DNA from: Maribacter sp. | GTDB taxonomy: Bacteria; Bacteroidota; Bacteroidia; Flavobacteriales; Flavobacteriaceae | Reading direction: 5' to 3' | DNA: 64,000 nucleotides | Assembly: GCA_024643345.1 (NCBI GenBank) | Contig: JAHENB010000002.1 | Coordinates: 151,465 to 215,464 of the forward strand | Part shown: one piece after another, positions 28,082-37,514 of the stretch | Layout: each line of letters starts with the position of its first letter | How positions within the stretch are numbered: the first letter of the stretch is position 1 | Made by a program: the position numbers and the translations under genes | The notes under the pieces: generated by a model | The model's input: the letters and a program-made list of their open reading frames with translations, nothing else | Told to the model about the DNA's origin: nothing | Database searches by the model: none

Positions 28082-28948
28082 ATGTCCGACAGGATCAAGA
28101 TCATAGAATGCCCAAGGGATGCCATGCAGGGTATCAAGTCATTTATTCCTACTGAACAAAAGGTTGCTTACCTTCAGTCTTTACTGGGCTGCGGCTTCGA
28201 TACCATCGATTTCGGCAGTTTCGTCTCTCCTAGGGCGATACCCCAAATGGCAGATACGGCAGAAGTCATTTCCCAACTCGATTTGACCCATAGCAAGAGC
28301 AAACTTCTGGCAATCGTAGCGAATGTCCGAGGGGCCAGTGATGCCTGTGGTTTTGGTGCGATTGATTATCTGGGTTATCCTTTTTCCATTTCGGAAAACT
28401 TTCAAATGCGGAATACCCATAGCACCATTGCCCAGTCCGTTGACACCTTGAAGGAAATATTCTTTTTGGCCCAAGATGCGGGAAAAGAGGTCGTAACCTA
28501 TATTTCCATGGGCTTTGGCAATCCCTATGGGGACCCATGGAGTGTGGAAGTGGTTGGCGAATGGACAGAAAGATTGGCCGAAATGGGAGCTAGGATCTTA
28601 TCGCTTTCCGATACGGTAGGCACCTCAACTCCGGATAACATCGCCTATCTTTTCTCAAACCTGATACCTCAATATCCCGATATCGAGTTCGGGGCCCATT
28701 TACATACCACCCCCACCAAATGGCACGAAAAAGTGGATGCTGCCTTCAATTCTGGATGCCGAAGGTATGATGGAGCGGTACAGGGTTTTGGAGGTTGTCC
28801 CATGGCCAAAGATGAGCTTACCGGTAATATGCCCACTGAAAAAATGCTTTCATATTTCACTTCCAAAAAAATCGACACCGGCGTCAAATGGATGGCTTTT
28901 GAAGCAGCGTTCAACAGAGCTTCGGATTTATTTTCTAAATATTCATAA
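28082..28948 (+). CDS. Hydroxymethylglutaryl-CoA lyase
   Basis: A 288-residue TIM-barrel lyase of the HMG-CoA lyase/DRE-TIM family. The start KIIECPRDAMQGI carries the metal-binding Asp, AHLHTT the metal-binding His pair, and GAVQGFGGCPMAKDELTGN the diagnostic loop with catalytic Cys. It cleaves HMG-CoA to acetyl-CoA and acetoacetate, the last step of leucine breakdown. A -7 box TAATTTTG lies at 28053-28060, between LysE and this gene. Confidence 0.93.
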   Translation: MSDRIKIIECPRDAMQGIKSFIPTEQKVAYLQSLLGCGFDTIDFGSFVSPRAIPQMADTAEVISQLDLTHSKSKLLAIVANVRGASDACGFGAIDYLGYPFSISENFQMRNTHSTIAQSVDTLKEIFFLAQDAGKEVVTYISMGFGNPYGDPWSVEVVGEWTERLAEMGARILSLSDTVGTSTPDNIAYLFSNLIPQYPDIEFGAHLHTTPTKWHEKVDAAFNSGCRRYDGAVQGFGGCPMAKDELTGNMPTEKMLSYFTSKKIDTGVKWMAFEAAFNRASDLFSKYS

Positions 28949-29183
28949 TTCATCACACTTTTTTTGGCACCTTATTCATTGATGATTTATGGTGATAGCC
29001 GTAAAAACTATAACTACATGAAAGTCAAAGGATAGTACTTGAAATTAGAATTTAATATCTATTTTTATTGTAGGCGGATTTTTATTGACGATTTTGCGCA
29101 TGAGAATGCTTTTTTTAATCGGAAATGCCTAAAAAAGTCTTATATATAAATAGGATAAATAAAATTCCAAAAACCTGAACTTG

Positions 29184-29819
29184 ATGAAATCGGCACATCC
29201 CTATTTTTGTTTTCTTTTTGTTTTATTATCAAGTCAAAACCCCACCATCGGCCAGTCTAAACCGCTCTTTGACGGCAATTCTTTTATGGGTTGGGAAGGC
29301 GATACCCTCAATACCTGGCGGATTGAAAATGGAGCCATTATTGGTGGTTCGATGATCAAGGTCGTTCCCCATAACGATTTCCTGTGCACCGATCGTCCGT
29401 ATTCCAATTTTGTCCTGAAACTTAAAATAAAATTAACCGGAAATGAAGGGTTCATAAATTCAGGCATTCAATTTCGAAGTAGGCGACTCTCAGACCCCAA
29501 TTACGAAATGAGCGGTTATCAAGCAGATTGGGGAGAAGGGTATTGGGCAAGTCTGTACGATGAATCCCGCAGGAACAAAACCTTGATGGCTCCTGATTCC
29601 GTTCAGGTACTGGAATGGATAAAAATCGATGAATGGAACGATTATGAAGTTCGGGCAGAAGGTCGCAGGATACGTTTGTACATCAATGGACATCAAACCG
29701 TAGATTATACCGAAGAGGATACCGGTGTCCCTCAATCAGGGCTTATTGGATTTCAAATCCATGGAGGTGGCAAAGCACAAGTTGCCTTTAAAGAGATTAC
29801 CATCCAAGAACTTAGATAA
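29184..29819 (+). CDS. Exported DUF1080 protein (3-keto-glycoside hydrolase-like)
   Basis: A 211-residue protein with signal peptide (to about residue 21) and one DUF1080 domain: LFDGNSFMGWEGDTLNTWRIENGAIIGG, the FVLKLKIKL strand, GIQFRSRR and GLIGFQIHGGGKAQVAFKEITI. The fold is concanavalin-like; several family members cleave 3-keto-glycosides. The ATG at 29184 is preferred to the TTG at 29181. It precedes the cupredoxin-propeller gene by 57 bases and the two read as one operon. Confidence 0.9.
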   Translation: MKSAHPYFCFLFVLLSSQNPTIGQSKPLFDGNSFMGWEGDTLNTWRIENGAIIGGSMIKVVPHNDFLCTDRPYSNFVLKLKIKLTGNEGFINSGIQFRSRRLSDPNYEMSGYQADWGEGYWASLYDESRRNKTLMAPDSVQVLEWIKIDEWNDYEVRAEGRRIRLYINGHQTVDYTEEDTGVPQSGLIGFQIHGGGKAQVAFKEITIQELR

Positions 29820-29876
29820 AATATTGACTGGCTTGTCCCCAATTCTAAAAGTGCCAATAATCCAAAGCAACCACAA

Positions 29877-32753
29877 ATGAGAAAATACAGAATATTTTCC
29901 TTTATCAGTTTGGTTTTAATAATTGCATGCTCAATAATTTGCTGCAGGCCCAAATCGAAAGTGGAATCTGCCGATAACGTATTGCGCGATTCCACAATTA
30001 TTGACCGGGAATATGCACTCGAAGCCAGCATGCTGGGTTATTTTGCAAAGGATGGTACCCGAAACCCCATTTTACGTGCCAACAAAGGGGACCGCGTGCG
30101 AATAACGGTTACAAATGGAGAAACCATGACCCATGACATCGCAATGGAAAAATTAGGGATAAAAAGCGGCACTTTGCTCGAAAAGGGATCAAAGACAAGT
30201 ATCACATTTTGGGCGGAAACCGATGATACCTATTATTGTACGGTACCCGGGCATAGGGCCGCCGGCATGGTTGGCAGGTTTGAAATTGTAGAGGGAAATC
30301 TTTCTGTCCAGGCGGTTGAGGGAAAAGTGCCCTTAAAGGATGGACGACCATTGAACCTTGGTTTTGAACGGGGTACATTGGCCGATTGGACGGCTACGGG
30401 GGATGCATTTAAAAATGCCCTTTTTAGCAGTTCTTCCCCCGTTTATGGGGAGGGCATGGAGGTGAGATTTGGCGGGGATTATTTTGTAAGCAGCGGCGGC
30501 ACCAAAGACTATCAGATGAAAGGAACGCTCACTTCCATACCGTTTGAGGTTACACAACCTTTTGCATCCTTTAGGGTCTCTGGAGGTGCCTTGGCCGATA
30601 CCAGGGTCGAGCTTGTGCTTGCGGATGATAATCAGGTGATCTTTAAGTCTACCGGACAGGGACGCGCCACAATGCAGCCCGTCGTGATCGACCTTGAACC
30701 ATTTTTAGGAAAGGAAATCTTTGTTCGTGTCGTTGACAATGAGACCGGTACATCGCCAATACCTTACATCGGTGACGATCAATGGGCACACATCAGTTTT
30801 GATGATTTTTTGTTTTACCCCAGTAGGCCATATTTTCCGAATGAATTGAATCAAAACGATATCATCGTTCTGCCTCCATTGGATCCCATTTTAAATTCAG
30901 GACTTTCCGGAACGGACGCAGCCAAGGCCATGACACTGCCACCGGATTTCAAGATCAGCCTTGCTGCGGCAGAGCCGGATGTGGTTCGCCCCATTAGTTT
31001 TACAATCGATCCACGTGGAAGGCTTTGGGTCGTGGAAGGGCACACCTATCCCGTGCCTGCAGCAGAAGGAAAAGGGAAAGACCGTATCCTGATTTTTGAA
31101 GATACCAATGGGGATGGTACCTTGGACAAAAGAAAAATCTTCGCCGAAGGTCTTAATCTTGTCAGTGGCATCGAGGTAGGGATGGGGGGCGTTTGGCTCA
31201 ATGCCGCCCCTTACCTGCTATATATTCCTATAGATGCGGCGAATGACAAACCTGCAGGCCCGCCAAAAAAATTGTTGGATGGTTGGGGCCTTGATGATAC
31301 CCATGAGGTATCCAATAACCTGAGATGGGGCCCCGATGGCTGGCTTTATGGTCTGCAAGGGGTTTTTACCCATTCAAATATTGGCAAACCCGGAGCAATC
31401 GATCAGCAGCGCACTAGAATGAACGCCGGAGTATGGCGATATCATCCCACAAAACATCTATTTGAAGTTTTTGCCGAAGGAACCAGTAATCCGTGGGGCA
31501 TCGATTTTAACGATTACGGACATGCGTTCATAACGGTCTGCGTGATTCCACATATGTTCAATATCGTTCAAGGCGCCCGCTATGAACGTCAGGCAGGCGA
31601 ACATTTCAATCCGTATACCTACGATGACATAAAAAACATTGGGGATCATGTCCACTGGCTTGGCGATCGAGGGCCACATGCAGGAAATTTTAGATCGGCA
31701 GCTGCCGGGGGCGGGCATGCACATGCCGGGGCAATGATTTATTTGGGAGGTGATTCTTGGCCAAAGGAATACCGAAATACGATTTTTATGAACAACATCA
31801 ACGGGGCAAGACTCAACAATGATCAGCTGACCCGTTCTGGTTCGGGTTATCTCGCATCGCATAAAAAGGATTTTATTGAAATGAACGACTCCTGGTCGCA
31901 ATGGCTAAACTTTAAGTATGGACCCGGTGGATCTGTTTTTGCCATTGATTGGTACGATAAAAACCAATGCCACAGCCCTAATCCCGATGTACATGACAAA
32001 ACCTTGGGCCGCATCTTCAAGATCAGCCACAAGAACGATACCTGGGTGCGTGAGGATCTGGCCCAGGCTTCGGATATGGAGCTTGTACGGTATCAATTGA
32101 ATTCCAATGAATGGTATGTGCGTCAGGCAAGGACCATCCTACAAGAGCGCGGACCCAATCCGGTCGTTCATGATGCACTAAAAGAAATCTTGGCGAACAA
32201 TCCCGATGTGACAAGGAAATTAAGGGCTTTATGGGCGCTTCACGTGACAGATGGCCTCACCGAAAAAGTCTTGAACGGACTATTGTTACATGACAATGAA
32301 TATATCAGGAGCTGGGCGGTTCAATTGCTGACGGAGGATAAAAATGTGTCAGCGGCAACCTTGCAACGTTTTGTAGACATGGCAAAGACGGATAGTTCGG
32401 CCTTGGTTCGACTTTATCTGGCCGCAGGCACGCAAAGGTTGGCCCCGGCCCAGCGATGGGATATCCTCAATGCGCTTGTACAGCGTCCGGAAGACTTGGA
32501 AGACCACAATTTGCCGTTAATGCTATGGTATGCTTCCGAGCCTCTGGCATCCTTAGATGCCGATCGCATGCTTCAAATGGCTGCGCTTGCCAGAACCCCT
32601 AATTTTTTAAGGTACACGATTCAAAGGGTTGCCGCCCTGAACACCAGTGCTTCTCAAAAAGCATTGAAAGCCTTAAGGACCCGGTTGGCCAAGGATGGTT
32701 CGGAACAGGCCCAAAGGGGTCAAATACTTTTAGATTCTTTGTTGACCGAATAG
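29877..32753 (+). CDS. Lipoprotein fusing a cupredoxin to a PVC-type dehydrogenase propeller
   Basis: A 958-residue lipoprotein (lipobox LIIAC, Cys18). Residues 45-140 form a cupredoxin with a complete type 1 copper site: H86, C121, H126 and M131 in YYCTVPGHRAAGM. Residues about 150-315 look like a beta-sandwich ligand-binding domain. Residues about 345-730 are the beta-propeller of PVC-type membrane-bound dehydrogenases (PPDFKISLAAAEPDVVRPISFTIDPRGRLWVVE, NPWGIDF, GDHVHWLGDRGPH). Helical HEAT-like repeats complete it. The CxxCH heme motif common to this family is absent, so copper may take over electron transfer. It probably oxidises a carbohydrate in the periplasm together with the DUF1080 protein. 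Confidence 0.88.
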   Translation: MRKYRIFSFISLVLIIACSIICCRPKSKVESADNVLRDSTIIDREYALEASMLGYFAKDGTRNPILRANKGDRVRITVTNGETMTHDIAMEKLGIKSGTLLEKGSKTSITFWAETDDTYYCTVPGHRAAGMVGRFEIVEGNLSVQAVEGKVPLKDGRPLNLGFERGTLADWTATGDAFKNALFSSSSPVYGEGMEVRFGGDYFVSSGGTKDYQMKGTLTSIPFEVTQPFASFRVSGGALADTRVELVLADDNQVIFKSTGQGRATMQPVVIDLEPFLGKEIFVRVVDNETGTSPIPYIGDDQWAHISFDDFLFYPSRPYFPNELNQNDIIVLPPLDPILNSGLSGTDAAKAMTLPPDFKISLAAAEPDVVRPISFTIDPRGRLWVVEGHTYPVPAAEGKGKDRILIFEDTNGDGTLDKRKIFAEGLNLVSGIEVGMGGVWLNAAPYLLYIPIDAANDKPAGPPKKLLDGWGLDDTHEVSNNLRWGPDGWLYGLQGVFTHSNIGKPGAIDQQRTRMNAGVWRYHPTKHLFEVFAEGTSNPWGIDFNDYGHAFITVCVIPHMFNIVQGARYERQAGEHFNPYTYDDIKNIGDHVHWLGDRGPHAGNFRSAAAGGGHAHAGAMIYLGGDSWPKEYRNTIFMNNINGARLNNDQLTRSGSGYLASHKKDFIEMNDSWSQWLNFKYGPGGSVFAIDWYDKNQCHSPNPDVHDKTLGRIFKISHKNDTWVREDLAQASDMELVRYQLNSNEWYVRQARTILQERGPNPVVHDALKEILANNPDVTRKLRALWALHVTDGLTEKVLNGLLLHDNEYIRSWAVQLLTEDKNVSAATLQRFVDMAKTDSSALVRLYLAAGTQRLAPAQRWDILNALVQRPEDLEDHNLPLMLWYASEPLASLDADRMLQMAALARTPNFLRYTIQRVAALNTSASQKALKALRTRLAKDGSEQAQRGQILLDSLLTE

Positions 32754-32864
32754 CATCGGAGTTCTAACGTAAGATTATTTAATGGGAAGCCATGGGTAAT
32801 ATGACGGAAAGCTGATTTTTGATTTTGGGTTTGCTGGTATAACATACGCATTGCTTATCACTGA

Positions 32865-35084
32865 TCAATAGGTTAATTCAAAGCCTGCATAAATGCCAAA
32901 AGGGTGACCGGGCCGAAGTCCGGCGGGTACCCTTGATACCGCATAAGACTGGTCCGTTAAATTGATGACATTCGCCGTAAAACTTAGGTTTTTGCTGTAG
33001 TGGTACTTTCCAGAAAGATCAATGATAAAATTGGACGCAACCAATTCCTGTGTCGGAATCGGACCCGATCCCGCCTGGGTACGGAATGGTCCATTGTATC
33101 GTCCGTTCAAATTGATTTCGAAATATTGATGTTCCAGGGCTATGGCCATATTGCATTGGTGTTTGGAAATATAAGGCAATTCATCGCCAACGTTCACCGT
33201 TCCCCAAAGTTCGTCTTCACTGCCGAAACTGTTTAAAAATTCAGTGTCCGTAAAAGTATAACCAATCGTTATCGGCAAGGAGAATTTCGTATCCCGCTTC
33301 AGGAGATCAAAATTGAGCAGTACTTCCAAGCCCATCACGTTAACTTCCCCAGCATTGAACTGTTCAAGGCTTCCGGTTCCTCCCGTGGCAGCAAGATCAC
33401 TCCCCAAAAGGTTGCCGTAATCGTTATAAAAGGCCACGATCTCGCCAGAAAATACAGCCCAATCAAACCGGGAACCCAATTCATAGTTTACGCTTTGTTC
33501 CGTTTTTTGACCTTCTTGGTTCGAGGGGGGGGAGAACCCTTTGTGCAAACCGCCAAAAAGCGATACCCTGTCGAAATTGTAATTAAAACCCATTCCCGGC
33601 ATCAAAACGCTAACCCTGTTTTCCCTCTTCGCAAGGTTTTGTCCACTTCTTATCACATCGTTCACCCCATAGTCGTTTCTGCCCAGAGTGATGTCCTCAT
33701 AACGCAAACCTGGCGTCAAAGTTAGGTTTCCATATTTCAGTTTGTAGGTTGCGTAGGTTGCCAGTGCTTTGGCGTCACTTATCCTATTGGCGTCCGTACC
33801 CGGGGTTCCGGCCTTGGTCAGGTTCATGATGCCATCGGTAATTCCATAACCATCTACCCATTGGAATCGATCTTCTTCGTCCAAATGATATCGAAGTCCA
33901 ATCTCAATGCGGTGAAAGGCCTTGTTCCCTCCCCAATGGTAATCCAATTTGGTCTGTATGCCCTTGGCCGTATAATCCCGGTTGTTTGCCTTGACGAAAA
34001 GGGCGTTATCGGAGCTGTTTACTGTCCCGGTCAAGGTTTCATAAAAATCGGAAAGACCAGCGGGGTCTTCCAAAATGTTCGCAATGCCTTGTTTTTCGCC
34101 ATTTAAGATCACATAATCCAACTTGTACCAGTTTCTGCTAAAACCATTATAATAACCCGTAGTGGTAAGTGTAAGGGATTCATTTGGTTTTAGGAAGTGT
34201 GTGGCCATGAAATGTATGTGGTCATTTTTCATTTGATCCTTTTGTGACGCTTCATAACGTCTGAATGGCGTGAGTCCAAAATCAGTATCTGTAAGCCCTA
34301 AGTAGGTCTCATTTGATGTTTCATCGGAATATTGGAACTTGACCTCCAAAGCTTGATTATAGGGTCTGTTTTTACGAGAGTTCACCCGAAATTTGGCCAC
34401 GACGTCATTTTTGTCAAATCCGGTATTCTTTTCTTGGTCAATAGATTTAAAGCCATCGGAATTAAAGTTGAGATAGGAAACCGAATAACCAAAGTGCGGG
34501 CCGCTGTCCCCGATTACGGCATGCAGACGGCCGCTATTAAAACTTCCGTAGCCCGCATTTAATCCCGCTTGTAAAGTTTCGGGTATGGGTGTAGAGATCA
34601 TATTGATGGCGCCCCCAGTTGTAAAGGGACCGTACTGGATTTGGCTGCTCCCTTTTAAGATTTCCACGGCCGCCATACGGGCAATAGATGGAAAATAGTA
34701 GGCTGCAGGGGCACTATAAGGTGCCGGGGCGATCAGTACCCCATCTTCCATAAGTGTAATTTTTGAACTTCGTTCGGGCGAGGTCCCCCTTAAACTGATA
34801 TTAGGGCGAAGCCCGAACCCATCCTCTTCGTAAATATTGACTCCTGGCACGGTTCGAAGGGCCCTATTGATGTCTGTACTGTTGAATTTTTTTAATTCTT
34901 GTGGGGATAGATAATAAGCGGATCCCGTTCTGTTTTTGGCCTGAAACTTACTGCCCAGGATGGTATTGGCCGAGATGACCACCTCATTAAGTTCAATGAG
35001 GGTTGAATCGGGCTGTTGGGGAACTGACTGTGCTTTCAGATCAATTAGGGCCAAAGTAGCCAGTAATAGGAAAGGATGTTTCAT
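32865..35084 (-). CDS. TonB-dependent receptor, FecA-like
   Basis: A 739-residue outer-membrane receptor with signal peptide (to about residue 19). A plug domain (LNEVVISANTILGSK to about residue 170) contains GLRPNISLRGTSPERSSKITLMEDGV, typical of FecA-type siderophore or citrate receptors. A 22-stranded barrel ends in the aromatic strand YAGFELTY. It lacks the N-terminal carboxypeptidase-like domain of SusC proteins. The ligand may be ferric citrate or another metal chelate; this is inference. It has a good promoter upstream and converges on the propeller gene. Confidence 0.92.
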   Translation of the reverse strand: MKHPFLLLATLALIDLKAQSVPQQPDSTLIELNEVVISANTILGSKFQAKNRTGSAYYLSPQELKKFNSTDINRALRTVPGVNIYEEDGFGLRPNISLRGTSPERSSKITLMEDGVLIAPAPYSAPAAYYFPSIARMAAVEILKGSSQIQYGPFTTGGAINMISTPIPETLQAGLNAGYGSFNSGRLHAVIGDSGPHFGYSVSYLNFNSDGFKSIDQEKNTGFDKNDVVAKFRVNSRKNRPYNQALEVKFQYSDETSNETYLGLTDTDFGLTPFRRYEASQKDQMKNDHIHFMATHFLKPNESLTLTTTGYYNGFSRNWYKLDYVILNGEKQGIANILEDPAGLSDFYETLTGTVNSSDNALFVKANNRDYTAKGIQTKLDYHWGGNKAFHRIEIGLRYHLDEEDRFQWVDGYGITDGIMNLTKAGTPGTDANRISDAKALATYATYKLKYGNLTLTPGLRYEDITLGRNDYGVNDVIRSGQNLAKRENRVSVLMPGMGFNYNFDRVSLFGGLHKGFSPPSNQEGQKTEQSVNYELGSRFDWAVFSGEIVAFYNDYGNLLGSDLAATGGTGSLEQFNAGEVNVMGLEVLLNFDLLKRDTKFSLPITIGYTFTDTEFLNSFGSEDELWGTVNVGDELPYISKHQCNMAIALEHQYFEINLNGRYNGPFRTQAGSGPIPTQELVASNFIIDLSGKYHYSKNLSFTANVINLTDQSYAVSRVPAGLRPGHPFGIYAGFELTY

Positions 35085-35119
35085 TTTATTTAGACTGATT
35101 AAAAATAATGTTGGCGATG

Positions 35120-35149
35120 CAAAAATAATCGACTTTTTGAAACACGCAA
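35120..35149 (-). promoter_or_regulatory. Bacteroidota-type promoter of the FecA-like receptor gene
   Basis: On the minus strand TTG, a 19-base spacer and TATTTTTG match the TTG-N19-TAnnTTTG consensus exactly. The -7 box ends 36 bases before the start codon. No Fur-box-like repeat stands out. Confidence 0.6.
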
Positions 35150-35328
35150 AGCTTATTTAGAATAAATAAAAATAATATTAAAGAGATCTGCTTTTCCCAA
35201 TTCGACAGATCATTCGATAAAAGGATGTTTTTTGCCAATATGGGAACTTACTTAATTTCTAATGTTTGCCACTCAAGTGAATACCAATTAAAATCCTTAC
35301 ATTTGCACGCAATTAATCGATAATTGCC

Positions 35329-36801
35329 ATGCAAGCCCATCTCAATAAAATAGTCGGCGAAGGTCTTACTTACGACGACGTTCTCTTGGTCCCCGCTTTT
35401 TCTGAAGTACTTCCCCGAGAGGTCAATATTCAATCCAGATTTACCAGGAACATTGTTATCAATGTGCCCATTGTTTCCGCCGCCATGGATACGGTAACAG
35501 AATCGCGTATGGCCATTGCCATTGCCCAAGAGGGTGGTATTGGTGTATTGCATAAAAATATGTCCATAGCAAATCAGGCGCAAAAAGTGCGAAAGGTAAA
35601 AAGGGCGGAAAGTGGCATGATCATCGATCCGGTAACTTTGCCCACTACCGCATTGGTTAAGGATGCCAAGGCCAATATGGCCGAATTCAGTATAGGGGGC
35701 ATCCCGATAGTCGACCAAAATGGAAAATTGATAGGCATCGTTACCAATAGGGATCTTCGATTTGAAAAAAACGACCAACGCCCGATTACAGAAGTGATGA
35801 CCAGCAAAAATCTGGTCACGGTAAGCGAAGGCACATCCCTGGAGCAGGCCGAGGTCATCCTTCAGGAATATAAGATCGAGAAATTGCCTGTAGTTGATAA
35901 GGACTACAAGTTGGTGGGCCTGATCACCTTTCGCGATATCACCAAACTCACACAAAAACCTTTCGCCAACAAAGATCACTATGGTCGGCTAAGGGTGGCG
36001 GCGGCCATCGGGGTCACCTCAGATGCCCTTGAACGGGCGGAGGCTTTGGTAGCTGCAGGAGTTGATGCGGTGGTCATAGATACGGCACATGGCCATACCA
36101 AAGGGGTCGTGGGCATTCTTAAAGAGGTAAAGGGAAAATTCCCGGATCTTGAAGTGATTGTGGGCAATATTGCTACCGGGGAGGCGGCCAAATACTTGGT
36201 CGCTGCCGGCGCCGATGCCGTTAAAGTGGGTATCGGTCCAGGATCCATTTGCACCACACGGGTGGTCGCCGGGGTAGGGTTCCCCCAATTTTCAGCAGTA
36301 CTGGAAGTCGCGGCCGCCATACAGGGCAGTGGGGTTCCGGTAATCGCGGATGGGGGCATCCGCTACACGGGCGATATCCCGAAAGCCATCGCCGCCGGTG
36401 CCGATACCGTAATGCTCGGGTCGTTATTGGCCGGAACCAAAGAGTCGCCCGGGGAAACAATTATTTACGAGGGCCGTAAATTCAAGTCATATCGTGGAAT
36501 GGGATCGGTGGAGGCCATGAAGGAAGGCAGTAAAGATCGTTATTTCCAGGATGTGGAAGACGATATCAAAAAGTTGGTGCCGGAAGGCATTGTCGGGCGT
36601 GTGCCCTATAAAGGTGACCTCTATGAGAGCATCCATCAATTTGTCGGTGGCCTTCGGGCAGGAATGGGCTATTGTGGTGCCAAGGATATAGCCTCCTTGC
36701 AAAGCATGGGACGTTTTGTAAAGATTACCGCAAGCGGAATCAATGAAAGTCATCCCCACGATGTGACCATTACCAACGAATCGCCCAACTATAGCAGATA
36801 A
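35329..36801 (+). CDS. guaB: Inosine-5'-monophosphate dehydrogenase
   Basis: A 490-residue IMPDH of full length. The barrel begins [20 protein letters not shown], two CBS domains are inserted at about residues 95-205, and the catalytic loop reads [17 protein letters not shown] with the active Cys. It converts IMP to XMP, the committed step of guanine nucleotide synthesis. A -7 box TACATTTG lies at 35298-35305, giving a short leader. It is divergent from the receptor gene. Confidence 0.97.
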   Translation: MQAHLNKIVGEGLTYDDVLLVPAFSEVLPREVNIQSRFTRNIVINVPIVSAAMDTVTESRMAIAIAQEGGIGVLHKNMSIANQAQKVRKVKRAESGMIIDPVTLPTTALVKDAKANMAEFSIGGIPIVDQNGKLIGIVTNRDLRFEKNDQRPITEVMTSKNLVTVSEGTSLEQAEVILQEYKIEKLPVVDKDYKLVGLITFRDITKLTQKPFANKDHYGRLRVAAAIGVTSDALERAEALVAAGVDAVVIDTAHGHTKGVVGILKEVKGKFPDLEVIVGNIATGEAAKYLVAAGADAVKVGIGPGSICTTRVVAGVGFPQFSAVLEVAAAIQGSGVPVIADGGIRYTGDIPKAIAAGADTVMLGSLLAGTKESPGETIIYEGRKFKSYRGMGSVEAMKEGSKDRYFQDVEDDIKKLVPEGIVGRVPYKGDLYESIHQFVGGLRAGMGYCGAKDIASLQSMGRFVKITASGINESHPHDVTITNESPNYSR

Positions 36802-36920
36802 GCAATAAAACCAGGGCGATAAAAACCTGTCTTTATAACTTTGCTTTCCTGTTTACGGCAATGGATGTGTTTTACCTAAGTTATGCCAAGGTGTCCAAAA
36901 AGGAATAAAAAATCGGTGGG

Positions 36921-37454
36921 TTATTTTCCGCTTCCGGAATAGGCGTTCCAGTCTTTCTCCTTATAAATGTCATCCCCGAAATAACGGGCGATATTTAAAA
37001 AAGGCTCTGGTTTTTGGTAACCGGGCACAGGGGAAAGCATGTTCAGTTTCTCATCGAGGAAAACGGTGGTCGGATAACTCATTTGGCCCTGCATCAATGC
37101 TGCGGCAAATTCATGGTAGCCTTTTCTTCCGGCAGGGACAAATTTATAGGTTTTGCCTTTGAAAACAATGGGTTCTTTTCCTTCGCCATCCAACTTGACC
37201 ATATAGAAATTTTTGGCCATATAGGCGGCAACTTCCGGATTTTGGAAGGTATCGGCATCCATTTTTTTGCACCAACCGCACCAGTCGGTATAGATATCGA
37301 TAAAAATCTTCTTTGGGGTTTTATCGACCTCGGCCAGTTTGGCGGCCTCATCCCAGCTCAGCCATTTCACCGATTGGGCATTGGTCGCGGATGCCGCCAA
37401 CATTAAACCCAATAGTAAACCTACTCTAAATAAGGTAAGTGTAACTTTTTTCAT
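36921..37454 (-). CDS. Exported thioredoxin-like protein (CGWC)
   Basis: A 177-residue protein with signal peptide (residues 1-26, ending in NAQ). The thioredoxin-like domain has the active site DWCGWCKKMDADTF and the cis-Pro segment MSYPTTVFLDE. It resembles the thioredoxin_7 group found in the periplasm of Bacteroidota, where it probably reduces or isomerises disulfides. Partner unknown. It is a single gene between guaB and lysA. Confidence 0.88.
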   Translation of the reverse strand: MKKVTLTLFRVGLLLGLMLAASATNAQSVKWLSWDEAAKLAEVDKTPKKIFIDIYTDWCGWCKKMDADTFQNPEVAAYMAKNFYMVKLDGEGKEPIVFKGKTYKFVPAGRKGYHEFAAALMQGQMSYPTTVFLDEKLNMLSPVPGYQKPEPFLNIARYFGDDIYKEKDWNAYSGSGK

Positions 37455-37514
37455 TGCTTTGTTTTGAGGGATTTGTCTTTAAATAGTTACAAAGCTAACG
37501 AAAAAAAGGGAGGA

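Noticed and set aside
29877-32753. Cytochrome c domain in the propeller protein
   Set aside because: I looked for CxxCH and found none; the only close sequence is NQCHS, which lacks the first Cys. The copper domain is the likely electron carrier.
35248-35979. 243-residue minus-strand frame over the start of guaB
   Set aside because: It lies antisense to conserved IMPDH sequence and over its promoter; no domain or signal supports it.
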